DNA of 64,000 nucleotides, from assembly GCA_903875225.1 (NCBI GenBank), contig CAIQVJ010000128.1, positions 21,724-85,723 on the forward strand, in the 5' to 3' direction. This document shows positions 33,890 through 42,106 of this stretch, one piece after another; within the stretch, counting starts at the first letter, position 1; the number at the start of each line of letters is the position of its first letter. Below the pieces are notes generated by a model, which was not told the origin of the DNA, ran no database searches, and saw only the letters and a program-made list of their open reading frames with translations. Position numbers and translations under genes: made by a program. The DNA comes from an uncultured Pseudomonadota bacterium. GTDB lineage: Bacteria; Myxococcota_A; UBA796; SXON01.

Positions 33890-35445
33890 GGTGTGCCGGG
33901 GTGAATTCGGGATCTGAGCAGCGGCTTGTCGATCTTGCCCGAAGCGGTGCGGGGGAGCTCGGACTCGACCTGGATCATCTTCGGGACCTTGTATTTCGCG
34001 ATGCGGCAACGCAGCTCCGAGAGCACACGTTCGACGACCCGCCCGTCGCCGGGCTCCTCCCCCATGCGTACGGCGTCCACCGTGACCCAGGCGGCCCCGA
34101 CCTCGCCCCAGCGCGGATCGGGCACGCCGACGACCGCCGCCTCCCGAACCCCGCTGCATTGCAGCAGCGCGGCCTCTACCTCCGCCGGGTACACGTTCTC
34201 GCCGCCGGAGATGAACATCTCCTTGATGCGACCGACGACCCAGAAGAAGCCCTCCGCATCGCGCGTGAGCACGTCGCCCGTGTGGAACCATCCATCCGTC
34301 AGGCTCCTCGCCGTGCCTTCGGGATCCTCGAAGTAGCCCGAGCACACCGCGGGGCCGCCGAGGATCAGCTCGCCGGGCTCATCCGTACCGCAGCGGGTGC
34401 CGTCCGGCCGGACAAGCTGGGCGTCCACGTGGTGGATGGGCATCCCGACGCTGCCGGCCTTGCGCTCGGCATCGGCTGCGGGCATGGAGAAGCAGTTGGG
34501 GCCCACCTCGGTGAGGCCAAAACCCTGCCGCAGCGGGATGCCGCGCGAGAGGTACAGGCGCAGCAATGGGACCGACAGCGGGGCGCCACCGCACAGGGCG
34601 TCGCGCACGCAGGAGAGATCGGCGCGGGCAAACCCCTTCTGCTCAGCCATCATCTGGAAGATCGTCGGCACGCCCATCAGCGTGGTGATGCGCTCCTGCT
34701 CGATCACCCGCAGCGCCTCCGCAGCATCGAACCCGCGCGTGACCACGACGCGCCCGCCGCGGTGCAGCAACGGCGAGGAGAGGCAGTTGAGCCCACCCGT
34801 GTGGAAGAGCGGCGTGAACGTGAGCGTGCTGTCGGCTGCGGTGAGATCGCAGGCGAGCACGGTGTTGAGCGCGTTCCAGTGGAGCTGCGCGTGGGAGAGC
34901 AGGGCGCCCTTGGGCTTTCCGGTAGACCCCGACGTGAACAGGATGACCCACGGCGCATCGAGAGCGGAGCCCGGCCCCTCCGATGGGTCGGACTCCGGGC
35001 CCGCTTCGAGCGAGAGCGGCGTCGGCAGGCTCGGCAGCCCCGGGTGCAGGGCCTGCAGCACGGGCAGGAACTCCCGATCCCCGAGGACCGCGGTCGGGCG
35101 CGTGCGGGCAAGCTGCCAGGCAAGCTCCACCGGCGTGAGCCGCCAGTTGAGCGGCACGAGGACGGCGCCGCGCTCCGCACAGGCAAACAAGAGGGCGAAC
35201 GTCTCGATCGTGTTCTGGGCGAGCACCGCGACGCGGTCTCCCTGTCGAACGCCCTCCTGCTCGAGGCGCGCGGCCCAGCGGAGCGAACGGTCGTATGCCT
35301 GGGCGTAGGTCCAGCGCCGATCGGGCACGCCGGGCACGATCTCCACGAGGGCTTCAGCGTCGGGACGGAAGCGGGCGTGCATCCCGAGCCAGTTGCTCGT
35401 GGCTCTGGGGCGGATCCCGGATCGGGGGAGGCGGTCGGCGATCAT
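33886..35445 (-). CDS. AMP-forming acyl-CoA synthetase/ligase
   Basis: The ATG at 35445 overlaps the stop of the upstream PhaC gene (ATGA); the open frame to 35553 is not needed. The 519-residue ANL-family enzyme has the P-loop ILFTSGSTGKPKGALLSH, GWFHTGDV, the hinge GRIKEMFISGGENVYPAEVE and C-terminal PRTASGKIDK with the adenylation Lys. It should convert a fatty or short-chain acid to acyl-CoA with ATP. Its place behind two PHA synthase genes suggests it supplies hydroxyacyl-CoA or fatty acyl-CoA precursors. Chain-length preference cannot be read from sequence. Confidence 0.92.
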   Translation of the reverse strand: MIADRLPRSGIRPRATSNWLGMHARFRPDAEALVEIVPGVPDRRWTYAQAYDRSLRWAARLEQEGVRQGDRVAVLAQNTIETFALLFACAERGAVLVPLNWRLTPVELAWQLARTRPTAVLGDREFLPVLQALHPGLPSLPTPLSLEAGPESDPSEGPGSALDAPWVILFTSGSTGKPKGALLSHAQLHWNALNTVLACDLTAADSTLTFTPLFHTGGLNCLSSPLLHRGGRVVVTRGFDAAEALRVIEQERITTLMGVPTIFQMMAEQKGFARADLSCVRDALCGGAPLSVPLLRLYLSRGIPLRQGFGLTEVGPNCFSMPAADAERKAGSVGMPIHHVDAQLVRPDGTRCGTDEPGELILGGPAVCSGYFEDPEGTARSLTDGWFHTGDVLTRDAEGFFWVVGRIKEMFISGGENVYPAEVEAALLQCSGVREAAVVGVPDPRWGEVGAAWVTVDAVRMGEEPGDGRVVERVLSELRCRIAKYKVPKMIQVESELPRTASGKIDKPLLRSRIHPGTP

Positions 35446-36554
35446 CGCGAGACTCCAGCTACCTCGCGCGCCCAGCGATCGACGAGGGGGTAGAACGTGC
35501 GGGGCCCCTCGGAGCCGACCACGACGCCGATGTGACCGCAGGCCAGGGTGCAAGTCTCGACCTTCGCGCTACCGACCGCTCGGGCCAACGGCAACGCCGC
35601 GGCAGGCGGACAGATGAAGTCGCCCTCGCAGGTGACGATCAGCGTGGGCGCCGTGATCGCACGGAGGTCCACCGCCACACCCTCGATGACCCAGGTGCCG
35701 GCCAGCAGCAGGTCCTGCTGGTAGGTGCCCCGGATGAACTCCGCCGCAAAGCGGCCGGGCATCGGCACGTTCTCCTCGAGCCAGCGCTCCCGGGCGAGCA
35801 CGCGGGCGAGCTTGTCCCTGTCGGACGCCGCGGCCTCCACGGCGCGGTACTTCGTGACCGAGCCGACCGGGTCGAGGAGGTTGAAGGCAGGCTTCATCAC
35901 GTTCACCGGCACCAGGCCGTCGCCGTCGAGGAGCTTCGGCAGATCACGGTCGAGGTCGAGGTGCTCGGGCGCCACGAGATCGCGGAAGCGCCCCGCGTGC
36001 GCGTAGGAGATCGGGGTGTTCAGCGCGATGAACCCCGCGACCGGGCTCTCGGGGTGGCGCGCGATGCTCACGGCGCTGACGACCCCTCCCATGCAGTAGC
36101 CGAGCACCACAGCACCAGACAGAGCCCCCAGCCGCACCGCATGGCGGTTCGCCCGGTCGATGGCGCGGGGCAGCAAGGTGTCGACGACGTAGCTCACACC
36201 TTCGTCCGCGTCCTCGGGCCCGGGGACGCCCCAGTCCACGAGGTAGACGTGGTGTCCTGCCTCGGCCAGCGCGGCGCAGAGCGAGCGCCCGGGCTCGAGA
36301 TCGAGGATGTAGGCCCTGTTGATCAGCGAGGGCACGAGGACGATCGGGTGACCGACCGGTCCCCGGGCGACCGGCTCGTAGTACCGCACGACGAGCTTGT
36401 CCTGCACATGGATGACGCGATGCGGCGTGAGCCCCACGTCGGGGCGCGGCGTGACCGCATGCACCGCCATGCCCTTCGCGATCGCGGTCCACGGGTCCGG
36501 GGCCGGGAGCGCGGCGAGCGGGTCGTGGCCCGACTTCACGGCCGCCCCAGCCAC
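35442..36554 (-). CDS. phaC: PHA synthase PhaC-type, second copy
   Basis: The 370-residue class III-like PHA synthase polymerises (R)-3-hydroxyacyl-CoA into polyester granules. The lipase-like box is GYCMGG with nucleophile C154. The acid is D312 in CEGDFICPP and the base H341 in ACGHIGVVVG, so the Cys-Asp-His triad is complete. VYLVDWGVPGPEDAD is the conserved DWG motif. Its start overlaps the 3' end of the first phaC gene by 19 bases, and its stop overlaps the acyl-CoA ligase start. Compared with its neighbour it has a different N-terminus and modest overall identity, so this is an old duplication or a heteromeric pair. Confidence 0.9.
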   Translation of the reverse strand: MAGAAVKSGHDPLAALPAPDPWTAIAKGMAVHAVTPRPDVGLTPHRVIHVQDKLVVRYYEPVARGPVGHPIVLVPSLINRAYILDLEPGRSLCAALAEAGHHVYLVDWGVPGPEDADEGVSYVVDTLLPRAIDRANRHAVRLGALSGAVVLGYCMGGVVSAVSIARHPESPVAGFIALNTPISYAHAGRFRDLVAPEHLDLDRDLPKLLDGDGLVPVNVMKPAFNLLDPVGSVTKYRAVEAAASDRDKLARVLARERWLEENVPMPGRFAAEFIRGTYQQDLLLAGTWVIEGVAVDLRAITAPTLIVTCEGDFICPPAAALPLARAVGSAKVETCTLACGHIGVVVGSEGPRTFYPLVDRWAREVAGVSR

Positions 36555-37615
36555 GCGAGCAGCGCGTCCGGGAGCTCACTTCCCACGCACACCCCGACGT
36601 GTCCACCACGGATCGTCTGGGTCGTGACCGGGGCGCCCCACACCGACGCGAGGCCGAACGCGGCGGGCGGCGGCACGATGTGGTCGGCCGAGGCCGCGAT
36701 CACATGCACGGGTACAGAGCCGGCGCGCAGATCGACGGGCGCGCCGTCCATCGTCCAGCCGCCGGCGATCAGCGCATTGTCGAAGTAGCAGCGGCGAACG
36801 TACTCGCGGTACGCCTCACCCGGGAAGTCGACGCCGTCGCCGTTCCACTCCTCGAGCGCGGCCCAGAGCATGCGGAACCCGGGGTCCTCGATGCGCGACC
36901 ACAGGCCCTGCCACTTTGCAGCATCACCAGTGGGGCGCAGCATCTTGAAGCTCTCCCGCATCATCTCCTTCGGGTAGTTCCCGAGCCCGTCGACGAGCGC
37001 GTCGAGCGGAAAGTGCGCCGCGTTCGACCACGCGGAGAGCCGGCCCGACGCGTGAAAGTCGATGGGTGTCGCGAGCGTGCACAGCCGCCGGAACCGCTCG
37101 CGGTGACGGGCCACATGCATCGTGAGGAACGTGCCGCCGACGCAGTACCCGATGGCGTCCAGCTGGTCGACGGCGTCCGTCCCCGCGGGGGCCTGGGCGG
37201 CGACGTGGCGGAGCGCGCGGTCAGCCATGCGTCCGAGCGTGGTGTCGACGTAGCGGGCGAGCGGCGTGTCCTTGTCTTCGGGACCGGGGCGCCCCCAGTC
37301 GACGAGGTAGACGGGGTGCCCGGCTCCGACGAGGCGCTCGACGACCGAGCGACCGGGGAGCAGATCGAAGATCGTCCAGGTGTTGATCAGCGGCATGCTG
37401 ATGAACACGGGACGGGGCGGGGCGGAGCCCGGCGCCCGGGGTTCGCCACGTGGGGAAAAATACAGGAGTCGGGCCTTGTTGTCGCGATGCAGCACGGCAT
37501 GGGGCGAGCCACCGGTGCTCACGCGGAAGGCCCCCGTGTGGCGCTCGGCGAGGAACACGGCGAGCTGCGTCGTGCGGTCCAGACCAGCCCGCTCGGACTC
37601 CGTGAGCGACATCAT
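36536..37615 (-). CDS. phaC: PHA synthase PhaC-type, first copy
   Basis: The 359-residue class III-like PHA synthase has box GYCVGG with C158, D311 in ASADHIVPP and H339 in RGGHVGVCVG, giving a complete triad. VYLVDWGRPGPEDKD matches the DWG motif, and GVDFPGEAYREYVRR matches the conserved PhaC segment before the C-terminal core. Class III PhaC proteins are about 355-370 residues and need a PhaE partner. The upstream gene encodes a PhaE/phasin-like protein whose TGA overlaps this ATG. It is the first of two tandem phaC genes. Confidence 0.9.
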   Translation of the reverse strand: MMSLTESERAGLDRTTQLAVFLAERHTGAFRVSTGGSPHAVLHRDNKARLLYFSPRGEPRAPGSAPPRPVFISMPLINTWTIFDLLPGRSVVERLVGAGHPVYLVDWGRPGPEDKDTPLARYVDTTLGRMADRALRHVAAQAPAGTDAVDQLDAIGYCVGGTFLTMHVARHRERFRRLCTLATPIDFHASGRLSAWSNAAHFPLDALVDGLGNYPKEMMRESFKMLRPTGDAAKWQGLWSRIEDPGFRMLWAALEEWNGDGVDFPGEAYREYVRRCYFDNALIAGGWTMDGAPVDLRAGSVPVHVIAASADHIVPPPAAFGLASVWGAPVTTQTIRGGHVGVCVGSELPDALLAWLGRP

Positions 37616-38103
37616 CGGGCGCCCCGCCGTGCGCCCGGCTTCGCGGAGGGCACGTTCTCGGTGCTTGCAGCGGGGGCCTGGGGCACATCCGCGCTCTCCG
37701 CACGGGGACCGCCGGCGGCGCGCTGCGCTGCGGCAGCCGCGATCCGGGCCTCGGCCGCCTCAATCCGGGCCTTGAGCGCCTCCTTCTCCATCGCGATGAG
37801 CCTGTCCTGCATCTGCAGCAACAGGTCCTCCTGGGAGAGCAGGCGATCCTCGATCTGCGTCACGATCTTCGTGAGCCGGACCACGTCGTCGCGGGTGGGC
37901 AACTGCAGCTCGCGAAGCGCCGAGTCCATGGCCTTCTGGTACTGGCCGCGGGCCTGCGCCATCGGGCCGACCGCCTTGATCGTGTCGTAGAACGCGGGAG
38001 ATTCGAGCACCTGGTCCCACCAGGAGCCCATGGCCTTCTCCCAGGTCTTGTATGCGTCACCCTGCATCTTCTGGAAAGCGTCGGCGGTCTTGTCGGCAGG
38101 CAT
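37612..38103 (-). CDS. PhaE/phasin-like protein of the PHA operon
   Basis: Start taken at the ATG at 38103 with AGGAG upstream; an in-frame ATG at 38160 lies within the operator region. The 163-residue protein is mostly amphipathic helix and coiled coil, with WEKAMGSWWDQVLESPAF near the N-terminus. LQLPTRDDVVRLTKIVTQIE (about 67-86) is similar to the C-terminal part of PhaE, the class III synthase partner, and to granule-associated phasins. The last 50 residues are an Ala/Arg/Pro-rich tail that could contact DNA or the granule. It is the first gene of the PHA operon. It is shorter than typical PhaE (about 350 residues). Confidence 0.75.
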   Translation of the reverse strand: MPADKTADAFQKMQGDAYKTWEKAMGSWWDQVLESPAFYDTIKAVGPMAQARGQYQKAMDSALRELQLPTRDDVVRLTKIVTQIEDRLLSQEDLLLQMQDRLIAMEKEALKARIEAAEARIAAAAAQRAAGGPRAESADVPQAPAASTENVPSAKPGARRGAR

Positions 38104-38115
38104 CGGGGCTCCTTT

Positions 38116-38161
38116 GTTGCATTGCAGTGTAGCAACGCCACGCAGGATGTGCAAGTGCACA
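38116..38161. promoter_or_regulatory. Inverted repeats upstream of the PHA operon
   Basis: Two elements precede the first gene. The first is GTTGC-N11-GCAAC (38116-38136), with TGCATTGCA inside it. The second is the perfect palindrome TGTGCA-AG-TGCACA (38148-38161). TGC-N3/4-GCA spacing recalls the TGC-rich sites of PhaR-type PHA repressors, and GTTGC/GCAAC half-sites also occur at the porin operator. Binding is inference; no regulator gene is adjacent. Confidence 0.5.
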
Positions 38162-38276
38162 ATTCGATGTCCGCCGAACAGCAGGCCACGAACCTGAACG
38201 GAGCCACGACGGAGCCATGGGCGCCGTGGCAGCCCTTCCCAAGGCCAGGATCAACGAGGGCGCGCCCTCGGGGCAC

Positions 38277-38510
38277 CTACCGCTTGTTGCGCTTCTCTTC
38301 CTCTTCCTCTTCGCGCATCATCTCTTCGCGGGACTTCTTCGTCTTGACGAACGCGCGGCTCACTTCCTCGACGCCCACCGACATCATCTCCTTGGCCCCG
38401 CCCTTCTTGCCGCGCTTGCGCATGACCATGAACCCGACGATGAGGATCAGGAAAAACGCGAAGCCGCCACAGCAGAGCAGGCTGCTGATGAGTCCGATTA
38501 CGAGGGCCAT
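38277..38510 (-). CDS. Small single-pass membrane protein
   Basis: This 77-residue protein has AGGATG as a plausible ribosome-binding site. The N-terminal 30 residues form one strongly hydrophobic helix (LISSLLCCGGFAFFLILIVGFMVM). A basic cluster (RKRGKKGG) then fixes a cytoplasmic C-terminus that ends in a Glu/Lys/Arg-rich helix (SREEMMREEEEEEKRNKR). I do not recognise a family. It stands between the PHA operon promoter and the ammonia-lyase gene on the same strand. Confidence 0.6.
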   Translation of the reverse strand: MALVIGLISSLLCCGGFAFFLILIVGFMVMRKRGKKGGAKEMMSVGVEEVSRAFVKTKKSREEMMREEEEEEKRNKR

Positions 38511-38559
38511 GAGAACATCCTGGTGGAGTGGCGTAGTTATCGAACTTCTGGGAAACCGG

Positions 38560-40071
38560 CTACGCGATCAGAGCCGCACACGCCTCTATCTCCTCGCCCG
38601 GGGTCAGCCCCGCGTCGAGGATGGGCTGCAGACGCTGGAGCATGGCCGCGCTGCCGACGCCGAGCCGCACTGTCGGATCCTCCCCCAGGCGGAAGCGCAG
38701 CGCCCGCGCGGCCGAGAGCAGCTCGATCGCCACGACGAGACGGCTGTTCCGCACCGTCTCCCGGTAGCGCCAGGCGGCGGTCGTGCTCATCGCGACGTGA
38801 TCCTCCTGGTCCTCGCAGGTCGGGATCGAATCGAGCGTGCTCGGCCACCCGATGGCCTTGTTCTCGCTCACCAGCGAGGCCGCCGTCGTCTGGGGGAAGA
38901 GCATGCCGAGACCATCGTCCTTGGGTCCAACGGTGGCGAGCGCGGGCGGCAGACGCGCGGAGAGCGAGCCGGTGGTGAGGCGAAAGAGACGGCGCTCGGA
39001 GAGGCTGGCGAGCTCGGCCACCGCGATGCGGGCCGACTCGCACGCCATGCCCACCGGTTCGCCGTGAAACAGCCCCGCGGAGAAGGCCCGATTGGGGTCG
39101 TCCCCCGGCTCGTCCATCAGCATGACGGGGTTGTCGGTGACGCTGTTGACCTCGATCTCGACGGTCTGCTGCGCAAAGCCGAGCTGGTCCCGCACGGCCC
39201 CGAGGATCACGGGTGTGCAGCGCAGGGAGTAGGCGTCCTGCACCTTGTCCGGGACCGAGTCGGTGAGCGTGCTGCCAGCGAGCAGCTCCCGCAGGCGGGC
39301 CGCGCAGGCGATCGCTCCAGGGTAGGGCCGCAACAGATGGACCCCCGGGTGGAACGCCCGGGTGACCCCGCGCAGCGCCTCGATGCTCATGGCTGCGGCG
39401 ATCTCGGCGTGCTCCACCAGGCACCAGCTGTCCACCAGGGCCAACGCGGCGATCGCCGTCGTCATCTGGGCCCCGTTCGTCATCGCGAGCCCCTCCTTGG
39501 CTGCGGGCACGAGGGTGGGAATGCCAGCCCGTCTCATGGCCTCCACTCCCGGCAGCATCTCCCCCTCAAACCTTGCGTTTCCGCCCTCTCCGAACACCAC
39601 CAGCCCGAGGTGGGACAGCGGCGCGAGATCCCCCGACGATCCGCAGCTCCCGAGGCTCGGCACGCGCGGGGTGACCCCCCGCTCCAGCATCTGGAGCAGC
39701 GTGGTGACCAGCGCCAGCGTGCACCCCGATGCACCCCGGGCGAGCGCGTTCGCCCGCAACAGCATCATCCCGCGGACCACCTCGTCCGGGGCGTCCGGAC
39801 CCACGCCCGCGGCGTGCGAGCGGATGAGGTTTCGCGAGAGCAGGGAGGTCTGCTCGGGGTCGATCCGCACTCGCGCCAACGAGCCGAACCCTGTGTTCAC
39901 ACCATAGATTGCGCGCTCCCCGTGCAGCACCGAGACCACCCAGGCCCGCGAACGCAGTACCGCAGCGCGCGACGCCTCGGTGAGGCCGATCACGGCGGGC
40001 CCGCGGGCTGTCGCAGCGAGCGCGGCGAGGGTGAGGTGCTGCCCATCGAGCTGAAGGTCGGTCGTCGGCAT
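38560..40071 (-). CDS. hutH: Aromatic amino acid ammonia-lyase, histidine type (HutH-like)
   Basis: Start taken at the ATG at 40071; the open frame to 40146 has no coding features. The 503-residue enzyme belongs to the MIO lyase family, which removes ammonia from histidine (giving urocanate), phenylalanine or tyrosine. It has YGVNTGFG (Y56), RNLIRSHAAGVG, and QEDHVAM near the C-terminus. The Ser-His pair at 85-86 is the selectivity position and favours histidine over Phe or Tyr. The cofactor triad, normally Ala-Ser-Gly, is S145-S146-G147 here (GSCGSSGDLAPL). No hutU, hutI or hutG gene is adjacent, so the pathway role is open. Confidence 0.85.
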   Translation of the reverse strand: MPTTDLQLDGQHLTLAALAATARGPAVIGLTEASRAAVLRSRAWVVSVLHGERAIYGVNTGFGSLARVRIDPEQTSLLSRNLIRSHAAGVGPDAPDEVVRGMMLLRANALARGASGCTLALVTTLLQMLERGVTPRVPSLGSCGSSGDLAPLSHLGLVVFGEGGNARFEGEMLPGVEAMRRAGIPTLVPAAKEGLAMTNGAQMTTAIAALALVDSWCLVEHAEIAAAMSIEALRGVTRAFHPGVHLLRPYPGAIACAARLRELLAGSTLTDSVPDKVQDAYSLRCTPVILGAVRDQLGFAQQTVEIEVNSVTDNPVMLMDEPGDDPNRAFSAGLFHGEPVGMACESARIAVAELASLSERRLFRLTTGSLSARLPPALATVGPKDDGLGMLFPQTTAASLVSENKAIGWPSTLDSIPTCEDQEDHVAMSTTAAWRYRETVRNSRLVVAIELLSAARALRFRLGEDPTVRLGVGSAAMLQRLQPILDAGLTPGEEIEACAALIA

Positions 40072-40161
40072 GGCACCGGTTATCCCCGGACCGACGGCAA
40101 CGCGCGTCGAAGACTCGCGCACCGCGCTGTATGGTGAACTACACAATCAGTGTGCAGATCA

Positions 40162-40181
40162 CATCCGACGTCGGTCGGATG
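40162..40181. promoter_or_regulatory. Perfect inverted repeat between hutH-like and ferritin-like genes
   Basis: CATCCGAC-GTCG-GTCGGATG, with eight-base arms and a four-base centre, lies in the 189-base divergent spacer. It is placed to control either or both genes. A TATACT hexamer near 40234, about 27 bases before the GTG at 40261, is a possible -10 element for the ferritin-like gene. Operator function is inference. Confidence 0.5.
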
Positions 40182-40260
40182 CCCGACGTGCAGGTTCTAC
40201 CCGACTTATCCCCGACCGTGGCCCGCCCCGGGCCGGGCTATACTACCCCCGAGGTGGTCT

Positions 40261-40725
40261 GTGCCTGAAGGCGAAGTTCCCGACGACATCATCGATCTCG
40301 CAGTTGCGATCGAACTCGAATGCGCAGCGCTCTACGAGACATACGCACGCGCCTTTGCAAAACGCGCCGAGCTGGTCACTTTCTGGCGTCTGTACGCGGA
40401 GGCGGAGCGCTACCACGCCGCGACGATCCGGATCCACCAGGCGAGCTTCGCCGACGCCCCCGTGTCCGGGCAGGTCGACGTCTCCGCAGCCCAGACCTTC
40501 CTGCGGGACCTGCGCACGGCGCGAGCGGAGGCGGAGCGTGCCGGCGTGACGGTGAAGCAGGCGATGGGAAGGGCGCGATGGGTGGAGGAGTCCAGCGCGG
40601 AGCTCCACGGCCGCACCCAGTTCTTCCAGAGCCACCCCCACCTCGCGGACCTGTTCGCGAAGATGGCGGAAGAAGACCACGCGCACCGGGACCTGCTGAC
40701 CTCTGCCGAGCAGAAGTTCGGGTAG
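40261..40725 (+). CDS. Ferritin-like (rubrerythrin-type) diiron protein
   Basis: Start taken at the GTG at 40261 with GAGGTGG six bases upstream; an upstream ATG at 40150 lies in the regulatory spacer. The 154-residue all-helical protein has the spaced carboxylate/His motifs of a four-helix diiron site. These are AIELECAALYE, EAERYHAATI (ExxH) near residue 43, and EEDHAHRDLL (ExxH) near the C-terminus. It may bind iron or act in peroxide or oxygen handling. No C-terminal rubredoxin domain is present. It is divergent from the ammonia-lyase gene and converges on the HD-domain gene. Confidence 0.7.
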   Translation: MPEGEVPDDIIDLAVAIELECAALYETYARAFAKRAELVTFWRLYAEAERYHAATIRIHQASFADAPVSGQVDVSAAQTFLRDLRTARAEAERAGVTVKQAMGRARWVEESSAELHGRTQFFQSHPHLADLFAKMAEEDHAHRDLLTSAEQKFG

Positions 40726-40735
40726 GCGAGCCGAC

Positions 40736-42106
40736 CTACCCCAGGCTCACGACCTTCCCCTCCAACGCGAGGTCGACGAGGGTGGGCGTGCTGGGGACGC
40801 GACCATCGGCGAACCGGACGACGCGGCAGAGCGGCTTGCCGAAGCGGGCCTGCCCTCGCGCGCCCGAGATCGAGACCACCACGCGCCCATCCGACAACCC
40901 GAGGCGGGTGCCGGGCGGAAAGGGCCCGACGGCATTCAGGAAGATCTGGAAAAGCACCGGGTCGTACCGGGTGCCCGCTCCGCTCTGCATGCGGGAGAGC
41001 GCCTGCGGGGCTGACGCGAGCGGCGACGGACGCCGGTCCCGCGTGAGCGTCTCGTAGTCGTCCGCGATGTGGATGATCCGGGCGTAGAGCCCGGGACGAC
41101 GAGCATCGGAGAAGTCGGTGTGGTGCTCCAGGGTGGAGAGCAGGCGCTTGATCTTCGCCTGGTGGAACCCGCGCTGACGGAGGAGCAGACGGGCCCCGCA
41201 GGCGGCGTGCTCGGCCATCGTGGGCGGGAGGCCCTCGATGCGGTCGGCATACCCGGTGTCGTGGAGCATGGCGGCCACCCCGAGGTCGGCCAACGCCGAG
41301 TCCGCGAGCCCGAGGTCGAGGCCGATGCGCAGGCAGAAGGCGGTGACGCGCACCGCGTGCCGGGCATGGGCGGGCACGGTGGGGTCGAGCTCTGCGCTCG
41401 CGATCATGGCCTCGTCGCCCAGCTCCACCAGTCCGATGACCGCGCGACGCACAGGGATCGGGTTGGGCAGGCGGGCCACGAACAGGTTGTCGAAACAGTC
41501 GGCGACCGCGATGCTCGCGCGCCGGACGATGGCTTTCGGATCGGTCACACGGGAGGTGGTCTCCGACGTCATCACAAAGCGGTGCAGGCCGCTGGCCGAG
41601 ACCTGCTCCAGTCCGGAGGCGCGAAGCGCCTCCCGGAAGGGCTCCAGCGCCTGCCGCTGCTTCGGCTCCCTCTGGGAAGCCGGCTCGCCGCTCGCCATGA
41701 GGACACAGAGCGACCGCACCTGGCTCGCGTCCAGGGGGTCGTCGAACGTCAGCCCCCCGCAGCCATGACGCGCCAGTTCGTCGCCGAGCTCCATGGCGCT
41801 CCGCTCGTCGATGCGAACCCGCACGTCGTTCACGTACACGAGACCCTCGACACACACGAGGTGTGTGACGCCGAGCAGATCATAGAGGCGTTGCAGCGTC
41901 TGCACCAGCTCCCGCGTGGGCTGCGCGAAGGCGCTGTTGTCGGAAGCGTGCAGGCGGGTGAGCTTGATCAGCCCGTGCAGCACGCGCACGAAGTGCTCCC
42001 CGAGCTCCCGGACCGTTTGGGCCACCTCGCGGTCCTCCCCGCCACGCGCGTCCTTGAGGGCCCGGCCGATGGTGATCTGCGCGAGCGAGATCTCTTCTGC
42101 GCTCAT
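40736..42106 (-). CDS. HD-domain phosphohydrolase (HD-GYP-like, degenerate)
   Basis: This is a 456-residue protein. The C-terminal half (about 225-400) has HD-family motifs: AAMLHDTGYAD (His-Asp metal site), EHAACGARLLL, EHHTDF and ARIIHIADDYETLT. These match the HD-GYP layout, but no clear GYP triplet follows the HH pair. The N-terminal 200 residues resemble a Myxococcota-type accessory domain rather than a receiver. Cyclic-di-GMP hydrolysis is therefore uncertain. Its ATG overlaps the TGA of the upstream HEAT-repeat gene (ATGA), so the two proteins probably work together. Confidence 0.8.
   Translation of the reverse strand: MSAEEISLAQITIGRALKDARGGEDREVAQTVRELGEHFVRVLHGLIKLTRLHASDNSAFAQPTRELVQTLQRLYDLLGVTHLVCVEGLVYVNDVRVRIDERSAMELGDELARHGCGGLTFDDPLDASQVRSLCVLMASGEPASQREPKQRQALEPFREALRASGLEQVSASGLHRFVMTSETTSRVTDPKAIVRRASIAVADCFDNLFVARLPNPIPVRRAVIGLVELGDEAMIASAELDPTVPAHARHAVRVTAFCLRIGLDLGLADSALADLGVAAMLHDTGYADRIEGLPPTMAEHAACGARLLLRQRGFHQAKIKRLLSTLEHHTDFSDARRPGLYARIIHIADDYETLTRDRRPSPLASAPQALSRMQSGAGTRYDPVLFQIFLNAVGPFPPGTRLGLSDGRVVVSISGARGQARFGKPLCRVVRFADGRVPSTPTLVDLALEGKVVSLG

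Noticed and set aside
38122..40137. Plus-strand 671-codon frame across the ammonia-lyase region
   Set aside because: Antisense to the lyase gene, with low-complexity Arg/His composition and no family motif.
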